Assembly: GCA_041476545.1 (NCBI GenBank)
Contig: JBGOTP010000112.1
Location: 1 to 13,581, forward strand
Direction: 5' to 3'
Length of the DNA: 13,581 bases
Source: JBGOTP01 sp041476545
GTDB taxonomy: Bacteria > Acidobacteriota > Vicinamibacteria > Vicinamibacterales > CAVVIG01
Numbering within the stretch: the first letter of the stretch is position 1; the number at the start of each line of letters is the position of its first letter. A program made the position numbers and the translations under genes. The notes beneath the pieces were generated by a model that did no database searches, had not been told where the DNA came from, and saw only the letters and a list, made by a program, of their open reading frames with translations. Shown piece by piece: positions 6,904-12,742 of this stretch.

Positions 6904-7440
6904 CTACTGGACCGGGTGGCCGCTCGGCGACTCGCCGCTCTCCGGCATGCCGGCCCAGAGCGACGAGACGTCCTCGACCAGGGAGAGATTGGTGTTGGTC
7001 CCGAAAAACCGGGCGTTTGTCGGCTCAACGGGATCCGCGGCCGCCTTGAATCCCTGACCGGTTTCGCCGACGCCAAGACCGTTGCAGCTTTGCGGCGCGC
7101 CCGGATAGGGGGTCGCCTTCATCTGGATGAGATATCCAGCACGCGTGGCGGTGTTTGAACCAGCCAACGCCGCGCCGATGAAACCTTCCTGGCTCCCAGG
7201 GGACGGCGTGCCCAGGGTGACCAGGTCGGGCGCGTAGAAGCCGGACCCGCAGGTAATGGCAAACGTCAACTGCGCGCTGTTAATGGCGCGCAGCGATCCG
7301 ATCGCAGATGCCGCACCCGCGGATTGTTTCGCGAGCAGCATGCGAGGCATCGCAATGCTGGCAAGAACGCCGATCAGCCCGCATACGAACACGAGGTCGA
7401 TGATTGCGAAGCCTTGTTCGCGACGCCTGTTCATATCCAT
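6904..7440 (-). CDS. Type IV pilin-like (prepilin N-terminal methylation domain) protein
   Basis: Probable secreted pilin or pseudopilin assembled by a type IV pilus or type II secretion system; none of that machinery is in the window. The N-terminus MDMNRRREQG is a basic prepilin leader ending in Gly10. After it, mature FAIIDLVFVCGLIGVLASIA forms the hydrophobic alpha1 helix and ends in the typical AMPRMLL. Mature position 5 is Asp instead of the near-invariant Glu. The 178-residue protein has a short globular domain with two cysteines (in ITCGSG and QSCNG) that could pair, and a C-terminal region resembling acidobacterial prepilins. The start at 7440 gives a 10-residue leader; ATGs at 7434 and farther upstream (7470) are alternatives, the latter giving a longer type-IVb-like leader. 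It is divergent from the M48 protease gene. Confidence 0.82.
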   Translation of the reverse strand: MDMNRRREQGFAIIDLVFVCGLIGVLASIAMPRMLLAKQSAGAASAIGSLRAINSAQLTFAITCGSGFYAPDLVTLGTPSPGSQEGFIGAALAGSNTATRAGYLIQMKATPYPGAPQSCNGLGVGETGQGFKAAADPVEPTNARFFGTNTNLSLVEDVSSLWAGMPESGESPSGHPVQ

Positions 7441-7682
7441 TTCGCCACGGAAGTTGGCTGCAGGGTTCATGCCCGCGCCCAGGATGTAGCCAACCCATTT
7501 GTAATCAAGCACTTTCGCTATCTGACGCCCGCGAGAAGACTGACATTTTCTGTCATTCCCGCAGCGAGTGACAATTGTTGACACCCCAGTGTTTCGGCTT
7601 GAGGGGAACCGAGCTACAGGGTCCCCGACACCATCTGGCGTGCCTCGCTGAGGCCTGGCGCCGGCGGCGCACGACGTATGCG
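7441..7682. promoter_or_regulatory. Divergent pilin/M48 protease intergenic region with TGACA boxes and hairpins
   Basis: This 242-bp region holds no gene. It has an inverted repeat TGACA-ttttc-TGTCA (7541-7555) and two further TGACA boxes (7569-7573 and 7579-7583), giving four half-site-like copies in 43 bp. Nearer the protease are a stem GGGGAACC/GGGTCCCC (7603-7610/7619-7626, one mismatch, 8-nt loop) and a small hairpin GCCTC-gct-GAGGC (7642-7654). I see no clean promoter and no recognised riboswitch. Confidence 0.4.
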
Positions 7683-9131
7683 ATGATCGCCACAGCCACA
7701 ATGACATGCACAACGAAATCCGCCCGCCTCGTGGCGGTGGCCGGCGTTATGGTCGCCTCCACATTGCTCCTGGCGCAAACGCGCATTGATGTGCCCAAGA
7801 ACAAGTACAAGGTGTCGGACGATGTGAAGCTCGGCAAAGAAGCGGCCGACGAGGTTCGCAAGCAGCTGCCGCTCATCAACGACGACTCCGTGTCGTCCTA
7901 TACGGCAGACCTCGGACGTAAGCTGGCCGCCGTCATTCCCGCCGAGTACGCGCACGCCGAATTCCAGTACACCTTCCAGACCGTGAACGTGCGCGACATC
8001 AACGCGTTTGCGTTGCCTGGCGGGCCGATGTTCGTCAATCGCGGGATGATTGAAGCGGCCAATGCGGAAGGTGAAGTCGTCGGCGTCATGGCCCACGAAA
8101 TGAGTCACGTCATGCTGCGGCATGGCACGGCGAACATGACCAAAGCGCAGAGCATCTGGGTGCAACTTGGACAGCTCGGCTCACTGGCGACTGGTGCGAT
8201 AGTTGGCGGGTCGCTCGGTTCGATCATCAGCCAGACCGGTCAACTCGGCGTTGGAACGGTGCTGCTCAAGAACAGCCGTGATTTCGAGAAGAACGCCGAC
8301 CTGCTGGGCGCGCAGCTCATGTCGCGCGCGGGGTACGACGCGCGCGACATGGCGAACATGTTCAGGACGATCGAAAAGGAGGGAAAGTCCGGGCCCCAAT
8401 TCCTGAGCGATCACCCGAATCCCGGCAACCGTGTGGACTACATCACCAAGGAAGCCACCTCGCTGCACGTGGACAATCCCATTCACGAGTCGGCGGCGTT
8501 CGACAAAGTGCGCGCGCACCTGAAGGAGATGCCGAAGGCGCCGACGACCGAAGAGGCGACCAAGAACGCGAAGACGAGCGCGGCCGACACTTCTTCGTCT
8601 TCACCTTCTTCACCGCGCGCCGGCGATGCCGTCCCCACGGGACGCGTGGCCGCTCCCGCCTCGCGGTACACGCAGTACACCGAGGGCAATATCTTCCAGG
8701 TGGCCGTGCCTTCGAACTGGGACGAGTTGCCGAGCGGCACGAGCGTGACCTTCGCTCCCAAAGGCGGCTACGGCACGTCCAACGGCCAAAGCGTGTTCAC
8801 GCACGGTGTCGAGATTGGCGTTTCGCGCAACGACACGCGCGACCTGCAGACGCAGACCGACGAATTGATCGACTCGCTCCACAGGGGCAACCCGCGCATG
8901 AGCCGCCCGTCGGCTTACCGGCGGGCGACAATCGGAGGCAGGAACGGTCTCCAGACAACAATAGACAACGTGTCGGAGGCCACGGGCGCACGCGAGGTCA
9001 TCCAGATCGTCACGACCGTCATGCGCGACGGCAATCTGTTCTATGCCATCTTCGTCGCGCCCTCAGACGAGTACAACGGCTATCAGCCGGTCTTCCAGCG
9101 AGTGGCCAGTTCCATTCGGCTCGCGAACTGA
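7683..9131 (+). CDS. Exported M48 family zinc metalloprotease with C-terminal extra domain
   Basis: Predicted periplasmic protease, probably in envelope protein quality control like BepA/YfgC. From the ATG at 7683 it is 482 residues; an ATG at 7701 gives a more typical signal peptide (basic MTCTTKSAR, hydrophobic LVAVAGVMVASTLLLA, likely cleavage after LLLA). No clear ribosome binding site separates the two. The protease domain carries the zinc site HEMSH (138-142) with third ligand E202 in the ExxxD motif (EKNAD), plus the family's ALPGG. TPR repeats of BepA are absent. A Ser/Thr/Pro-rich linker (about residues 286-330), partly encoded by a 9-bp repeat, leads to a beta-rich domain (about 335-482; NIFQVAVPSNWDEL to FQRVASSIRLAN) that resembles PsbP-like/DUF1795-type folds. 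The protease call is firm; the C-terminal domain identity is tentative. Confidence 0.9.
   Translation: MIATATMTCTTKSARLVAVAGVMVASTLLLAQTRIDVPKNKYKVSDDVKLGKEAADEVRKQLPLINDDSVSSYTADLGRKLAAVIPAEYAHAEFQYTFQTVNVRDINAFALPGGPMFVNRGMIEAANAEGEVVGVMAHEMSHVMLRHGTANMTKAQSIWVQLGQLGSLATGAIVGGSLGSIISQTGQLGVGTVLLKNSRDFEKNADLLGAQLMSRAGYDARDMANMFRTIEKEGKSGPQFLSDHPNPGNRVDYITKEATSLHVDNPIHESAAFDKVRAHLKEMPKAPTTEEATKNAKTSAADTSSSSPSSPRAGDAVPTGRVAAPASRYTQYTEGNIFQVAVPSNWDELPSGTSVTFAPKGGYGTSNGQSVFTHGVEIGVSRNDTRDLQTQTDELIDSLHRGNPRMSRPSAYRRATIGGRNGLQTTIDNVSEATGAREVIQIVTTVMRDGNLFYAIFVAPSDEYNGYQPVFQRVASSIRLAN
8590..8616 (+). repeat. CTTC-rich 9-bp repeat in the M48 protease linker
   Basis: The units CTTCTTCGT, CTTCACCTT and CTTCACCGC (8590-8598, 8599-8607, 8608-8616) share a 9-bp period and encode the SSSSPSSP linker between the protease and the C-terminal domain. 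Simple linker composition could also explain this. Confidence 0.45.
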
Positions 9132-9134
9132 CCC

Positions 9135-9167
9135 GGAAGGGGCACGCGCGCTTCTCAAGCCCTTACC
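9135..9167. terminator. Possible bidirectional hairpin between convergent M48 protease and arsC
   Basis: GGAAGGGGC (9135-9143) can pair with GCCCTTACC (9159-9167) with one mismatch and one G-T wobble around a 15-nt loop. It sits exactly between two convergent genes and includes the arsC stop codon. There is no U-tract on either side, so the call is weak. Confidence 0.25.
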
Positions 9168-9594
9168 CAGGCAACGGCAGCCAGAGGCGGAGGCGCGCAA
9201 GAAGATCTTTCGCCGTCGAGTCGAACGCCCGCTGTCGCGCTTCGTCAGTGCCCTGGACGGCCGCCGGGTCTTCGAGACTCCAATGCAGCCGCTCGGGGTT
9301 TCCCGGAAACACGGGACAGGTCTCCGCGGCGCGATCGCATACGGTAATCACGTAGTCGAAGTGCGCGCCGAGGAAGCGATCCAGGGTCTTCGGATACTGC
9401 CCCGCCATGTCGAGATCGAGCAGCCGCTTCACCGCCTGCCGGGCCATCGGATGAATCTCCGGCTGCGGGATCGTGCCCGCGCTCTCGACCGCGATCCATC
9501 CCTGCGACAGATATCGGAGCATCGCTTCCGCCATCTGCGATCGCGCGGAGTTGCCGGTGCAGAGGAACAGCACACTGCGTTGTGATTCGGTCAT
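9163..9594 (-). CDS. arsC: Arsenate reductase, thioredoxin-coupled LMW-phosphatase type
   Basis: Reduces arsenate to arsenite in the cytoplasm. The 143-residue protein has the low-molecular-weight tyrosine phosphatase fold: P-loop C12-TGNSA-R18 followed by SQMAEA, and the redox pair C86 and C93 in TVCDRAAETCPVFPG. This is the C10/C82/C89 arrangement of the Staphylococcus/Bacillus thioredoxin-dependent class, so all three catalytic cysteines are present. The ATG at 9594 lies one base after the aqpS stop on the same strand (TAG-G-ATG), indicating tight translational coupling. It is the last gene of arsM-aqpS-arsC. The LMW-PTP identity is sure; the arsenate role is supported by the flanking genes. 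Confidence 0.94.
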   Translation of the reverse strand: MTESQRSVLFLCTGNSARSQMAEAMLRYLSQGWIAVESAGTIPQPEIHPMARQAVKRLLDLDMAGQYPKTLDRFLGAHFDYVITVCDRAAETCPVFPGNPERLHWSLEDPAAVQGTDEARQRAFDSTAKDLLARLRLWLPLPG

Positions 9595-9595
9595 C

Positions 9596-10261
9596 CTATG
9601 GAGTCTCAGGATCGGACAACGGTGGAGTGAGCCATCCCCAGAGCAGCGTCGCCACCAGCGCGCCGACGGCTTGCGCGATCAGGAATCCGGGGACATCGAG
9701 AGGGCGAATCCCGGTGAACGTGTTCGTCATCGATCGCGCCAGCGTAACAGCGGGGTTCGCAAACGACGTGGACGAGGTGAACCAATACGCTCCGGTGATG
9801 TAGGCGCCGACCGCGAACGGCACACGCGTCGGCTGCCGTCGTGAGCAACTCACGATGACGGACAGCAGTCCGAATGTCGCCACTCCCTCGCTCAACCCTT
9901 GGGGCCACCCGGCTCTCACATGATGTGAGACAGCAAACGCGGGCTCGCCAAACATCAGATTCCCCGCTGCCACGCCGAGGAATCCTCCAATCAACTGCGC
10001 GGCGACGTATCCGGCGGCAGTCAGCCATGAGAGGCCACCCTGAAACGCATTCGCGAGAGACACCAACGGATTGAAATGGGCGCCCGATACCGGTGCACAC
10101 ATCACAATCACGGCCATCAGTGACGCACCTGTGGCGATGGAATTTGCCAACAGGGCGATCGCCACGTTCCCGCCCGACAGCCGATCGCCCATGATGCCAG
10201 AGCCAACGACGGCCATCACCAGCAGCGCCGTTCCCACGCACTCTGCGACCCACGCCCGCAT
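9596..10261 (-). CDS. aqpS: MIP-family aquaglyceroporin, probable arsenite channel (AqpS-like)
   Basis: Inner-membrane channel that would let As(OH)3 made by ArsC flow out of the cell. The 221 residues give the six-helix MIP pattern with two half-helices. The first NPA box is changed to NPL (64-66, in SGAHFNPLVS); the second is NPA (169-171, in FANPAVTLAR). The residue right after the second NPA is Val rather than the selectivity-filter Arg of water-specific aquaporins, which should widen the pore; Arg176 follows five positions later. Position within an ars operon, between arsM and arsC, matches the Sinorhizobium aqpS-arsC arrangement known to give arsenite extrusion without a pump. It starts four bases after the arsM stop and ends one base before the arsC ATG. 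Membrane channel identity is firm; arsenite specificity is inferred from context. Confidence 0.88.
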   Translation of the reverse strand: MRAWVAECVGTALLVMAVVGSGIMGDRLSGGNVAIALLANSIATGASLMAVIVMCAPVSGAHFNPLVSLANAFQGGLSWLTAAGYVAAQLIGGFLGVAAGNLMFGEPAFAVSHHVRAGWPQGLSEGVATFGLLSVIVSCSRRQPTRVPFAVGAYITGAYWFTSSTSFANPAVTLARSMTNTFTGIRPLDVPGFLIAQAVGALVATLLWGWLTPPLSDPETP

Positions 10262-10265
10262 GTCG

Positions 10266-11138
10266 TTACGACACGCAGCAGTCCGGCCCGCAGCATGCCG
10301 TTGCCGCGGGCTTGACGACAGAGTGGGCCAACGGCGCGGCGATCGGCTTGGTGGCCCGGATGAACGCGCTCGCGAACTTGTCTTTGGTCAGCGGCGCCAT
10401 CGCATCGACGTCGATGCCCGAACCACCGAGAAACTCTCTTGCCTCCTCGACGTCGTACACGCGCCACGGCTCGATGTCGATCTGCTCGAAGCCCGCTGAG
10501 GCAAGCTTCTCACGGTAGTCGGACTCGTCGAGGGCGCCCGCCACGCATCCGACCCACAACTCGATGCTGTGGCGAATCTCCGCCGGCACGGGCCCACGCA
10601 CGACGACGTCGGATACCGCGAAACGGCCTCCCGGCTTCAACACGCGAAACGCCTCCCGCAGCACCTCGTCCTTGTCGGCCGACAGATTGATCACGCAGTT
10701 CGAGATGACGATGTCCACCGAGCGGTCCGGCAGTGGAATGCGCTCGATCTCCCCTTTCAGGAACTCGACGTTGGCCGCGCCGGCCCTACGCTGATTCTCC
10801 CGCGCCAGGGCGAGCATCTCGTCGGTCATGTCCAGCCCGTAGACCTTGCCCGCCGGTCCGACCCGCTTTGCGGAGAGCAGCGCGTCGATGCCGCCGCCAG
10901 ATCCGAGATCGAGCACGGTCTCGCCCGCCTTCAGATCGATCATCGCGGTGGGGTTACCGCAGCCGAGCGAGGCCTGTACCGCTTCGGCCGGCAGCGCACC
11001 GGTTTCGGTTGCGCTGTACAAGTTCGAAGTGATCGGATCCGCGCAGCTGCCACCGCAGCACGAAGTCGTCTTCGCACCGGTGGCGGCTTTGCCGTATTTT
11101 TCCCTGATTGCATCCCGCAATGTCCCACTCGTCGTCAT
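10266..11138 (-). CDS. arsM: Arsenite S-adenosylmethionine methyltransferase
   Basis: Methylates As(III) using SAM to give methylated, partly volatile arsenicals. It has 290 residues. The class I methyltransferase motif I is VLDLGSGGGID (75-85), with acidic D103 after strand 2. The three cysteines that bind As(III) in ArsM enzymes are visible: C60 (in LGCGNP), C148 (in SNCVINL) and C198 (in WVGCVAGAL). Extra Cys clusters lie near both ends (C27, C28, C32 in SCCGGSC, and CCGPDCC at the C-terminus). The ATG at 11138 follows a strong AGGAGG at 11149-11144 with 5-nt spacing, which decides the start; the frame continues upstream only through the leader repeat. First gene of arsM-aqpS-arsC, divergent from arsR. 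Confidence 0.95.
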   Translation of the reverse strand: MTTSGTLRDAIREKYGKAATGAKTTSCCGGSCADPITSNLYSATETGALPAEAVQASLGCGNPTAMIDLKAGETVLDLGSGGGIDALLSAKRVGPAGKVYGLDMTDEMLALARENQRRAGAANVEFLKGEIERIPLPDRSVDIVISNCVINLSADKDEVLREAFRVLKPGGRFAVSDVVVRGPVPAEIRHSIELWVGCVAGALDESDYREKLASAGFEQIDIEPWRVYDVEEAREFLGGSGIDVDAMAPLTKDKFASAFIRATKPIAAPLAHSVVKPAATACCGPDCCVS

Positions 11139-11143
11139 CACGT

Positions 11144-11149
11144 CCTCCT
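11144..11149 (-). promoter_or_regulatory. Strong Shine-Dalgarno of arsM
   Basis: AGGAGG on the minus strand lies five bases before the arsM ATG. It is the strongest ribosome binding site in the window and directly adjoins the G-rich repeat array of the leader. Confidence 0.85.
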
Positions 11150-11156
11150 CATGCCC

Positions 11157-11219
11157 ACCTGCCCGACCTGCCCGACCTGCCCGACCTGCCCGACCTGCCC
11201 TGCCTGCCCTGCCTGCCCT
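11157..11219 (-). repeat. Seven-unit 9-bp tandem repeat in the arsM leader (G-rich in the transcript)
   Basis: The plus strand reads ACCTGCCCG four times, ACCTGCCCT once and GCCTGCCCT twice, all exactly 9 bp, from 11157 to 11219. In the arsM transcript this becomes GGG runs separated by six bases. With the run at 11156-11154 there are eight, satisfying a G3-N(1-7) quadruplex pattern. The array sits between the predicted arsM promoter and its Shine-Dalgarno. Confidence 0.9.
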
Positions 11220-11239
11220 ATATGCGTCAACGCGAATGT
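11220..11239. promoter_or_regulatory. Candidate ArsR operator O1
   Basis: ATATGCGT-CAAC-GCGAATGT is an imperfect inverted repeat. It matches the second element at 11263-11282 at 15 of 20 positions, including the central CAAC. It covers the predicted arsM transcription start (about 11239). Confidence 0.5.
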
Positions 11240-11267
11240 AGACACAGTATGCGGCCAGGTGTATATT
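11239..11267 (+). promoter_or_regulatory. Predicted arsR promoter
   Basis: The -35 TAGACA (11239-11244) and -10 TATATT (11262-11267) each match consensus at five of six positions and are separated by exactly 17 bp. Transcription would start near 11274, leaving only about seven bases before the arsR ATG. No Shine-Dalgarno is visible, so translation may be near-leaderless. Confidence 0.6.
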
Positions 11268-11273
11268 TGTCAA
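11246..11273 (-). promoter_or_regulatory. Predicted arsM-aqpS-arsC promoter
   Basis: On the minus strand a perfect -35 TTGACA (11273-11268) is followed after 16 bp by CATACT (11251-11246), four of six matches to TATAAT. Transcription would start near 11239, giving a leader of about 100 nt that contains the 9-bp repeat array. It overlaps the arsR promoter head-on. Confidence 0.5.
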
Positions 11274-11282
11274 CACGCATAT
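11263..11282. promoter_or_regulatory. Candidate ArsR operator O2
   Basis: ATATTTGT-CAAC-ACGCATAT is an imperfect inverted repeat (six of eight arm positions pair). It covers the arsR -10 and transcription start, the arsM -35 and the first bases of the arsR ATG. Binding here would block both promoters. Its right arm ACGCATAT is also the exact inverse of the left arm of O1. Confidence 0.55.
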
Positions 11283-11688
11283 GGACAAGCAGCTTCGGTC
11301 TTTGGACCGCGTCTTCAAGGCGCTCGCCGATCCCTCGCGCGTCCGCATCCTCGGACTGCTCTCGGCGGGCGAAATCTGTGTCTGCCACCTCCATGAGAGT
11401 TTGAAACTGTCGCAACCGCTCGTCTCGCGGCATCTCGCGTATCTGCGGCGCGCAGGCCTGGTCGAGACGCGGAAGGATGGGCTGTGGGTCCACTACCGGC
11501 TCGTGCCCGCCCAGGACGCGGTCACCCGGACGCTGCTCGACGCCGTCTATCACTGTGTCGGGCACCTCCTCATCGTCGGGCAGGACGGCCGACGCCTCCA
11601 GAAGAAGACGGGCTGTTGCGCCACGACGCAGCCGGCTCCAGCGCTCAGTTGCTGCAGTCAGCCGGCCCCGTCTCCGGCGCACAACTGA
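11281..11688 (+). CDS. arsR: ArsR/SmtB-family arsenite-responsive repressor
   Basis: Winged-helix repressor released from DNA by As(III). It has 135 residues. The N-terminal helices (FKALADPSRVRILGLL) lead to the metal site ICVCHL with C33 and C35, then the recognition helix LSQPLVSRHLAYLRRAGLV and the wing (RKDGLWVHYRL). Another Cys is at 92, and the proline-rich tail carries two vicinal pairs, C112-C113 and C124-C125, which standard ArsR proteins lack. Divergence from arsM-aqpS-arsC and the operator-like elements overlapping its own start suggest it represses itself and the operon. The start is the ATG at 11281, which opens the conserved N-terminus. Confidence 0.93.
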   Translation: MDKQLRSLDRVFKALADPSRVRILGLLSAGEICVCHLHESLKLSQPLVSRHLAYLRRAGLVETRKDGLWVHYRLVPAQDAVTRTLLDAVYHCVGHLLIVGQDGRRLQKKTGCCATTQPAPALSCCSQPAPSPAHN

Positions 11689-11736
11689 CGCGGCGGTGTG
11701 AGAGACTGGGCAGGCCCTGATGACACTCCTTCCCTC

Positions 11737-12741
11737 ATGAAAGTCGTTCTCTTCAGCACCAAGCCGTACGATCGCGCGTCGTTTCTCGAGGCCAACAGGA
11801 GTCACGGCCACGATCTCACGTTTCTCGAGCCGAGGCTCAGCGCCGAGACGAGCGGGCTGGCTGCGGGGTTTCCGGCAGTGTGCCCCTTCGTCAACGATCG
11901 CGTGGACGTTGCGGTCATCCAGACACTGGCCCGGCAGGGCACGACGCTCATTGCCCTCCGGTCCGCCGGCTTCAATCATGTGGATCTCAGGGCAGCACAC
12001 GATGCCAGGCTGACCGTGGTCCGCGTTCCCGCGTACTCACCGTACGCCGTGGCCGAGCACACGGCCGGGCTCATCCTCGCACTCAATCGCAAAACCTACC
12101 GGGCGTACGCGCGCGTGCGCGAGGGCAACTTCGCGCTCGAAGGCCTGCTCGGCTTCGACCTGCACGGGCGCACGGTCGGCGTCGTCGGGACCGGCCGGAT
12201 TGGTACGCAGGTCGTGCGCATCATGCGCGGCTTCGGCTGTCGCGTCCTCGCGATGGACGTGGCGGAGAACCCCGACTGCAAAGCCGCGGGCGCCACGTAC
12301 GTCGCCTTTCCCGACCTGCTGCGCGAGTCCGACATCGTGACCCTCCATTGCCCGCTCATGCCAGAAACGCATCATCTGATCGGCGCGGATGCCGTGAGCC
12401 GCATGAAGCCGGGCGTTATGCTGATCAACACGAGTCGTGGCGGGCTCGTGGACACGAGAGTGGTCATCGAGGGACTGAAGTCGGGAACGATCGGCTACGT
12501 CGGGCTCGACGTGTACGAGGAAGAAGGCGATCTCTTCTTCCAGGATCTCTCCTCGCAGGTGATGCAAGACGATGTGTTTGCGCGGTTGCTGACGTTTCCC
12601 AACGTGCTCATCACCGGCCACCAGGCGTTCTTCACGGCGGAAGCCCTCAAGAACATCGCCGAAAGCACGCTGCAGAACATCAGCGCGTTCGAGCGCGGCG
12701 AGCCGGCCGTGAACGCCGTGGCGCTCAGTCTGGTGCGATGA
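11737..12741 (+). CDS. ldhA: D-lactate dehydrogenase, NAD-dependent fermentative type
   Basis: Interconverts pyruvate and D-lactate with NADH in the cytoplasm. The 334-residue protein closely follows E. coli LdhA: N-terminal MKVVLFSTKPYDR, substrate-binding R75 in ALRSAGFNHVDL, the dinucleotide fold GTGRIG (151-156), R234 in INTSRGG, E263 in DVYEEEGDLFF and the catalytic His H295 in TGHQAFFT. The start is the ATG at 11737, matching the family N-terminus; a GTG at 11698 in the same frame would add 13 unconserved residues. No good Shine-Dalgarno is visible. It starts 48 bp after arsR on the same strand and may be co-transcribed with it. Other 2-hydroxyacid dehydrogenases are unlikely given the LdhA-like C-terminus. 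Confidence 0.93.
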   Translation: MKVVLFSTKPYDRASFLEANRSHGHDLTFLEPRLSAETSGLAAGFPAVCPFVNDRVDVAVIQTLARQGTTLIALRSAGFNHVDLRAAHDARLTVVRVPAYSPYAVAEHTAGLILALNRKTYRAYARVREGNFALEGLLGFDLHGRTVGVVGTGRIGTQVVRIMRGFGCRVLAMDVAENPDCKAAGATYVAFPDLLRESDIVTLHCPLMPETHHLIGADAVSRMKPGVMLINTSRGGLVDTRVVIEGLKSGTIGYVGLDVYEEEGDLFFQDLSSQVMQDDVFARLLTFPNVLITGHQAFFTAEALKNIAESTLQNISAFERGEPAVNAVALSLVR

Positions 12742-12742
12742 G

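Noticed and set aside
7578..7606. Sigma-70 promoter for the M48 protease from TTGACA at 7578-7583
   Set aside because: No acceptable -10 lies 16-18 bp downstream (the region reads GAGGGG).
7603..7654. Riboswitch in the M48 protease leader
   Set aside because: Two short stems are visible, but nothing matches the conserved core of a class I know.
11157..11219. CRISPR-like array
   Set aside because: The unit is only 9 bp with no spacers; it is a simple tandem repeat.
10569..11396. Plus-strand open frame opposite arsM running into the arsR region
   Set aside because: It is the shadow of arsM plus the translated 9-bp repeat; it has no start context or domain.
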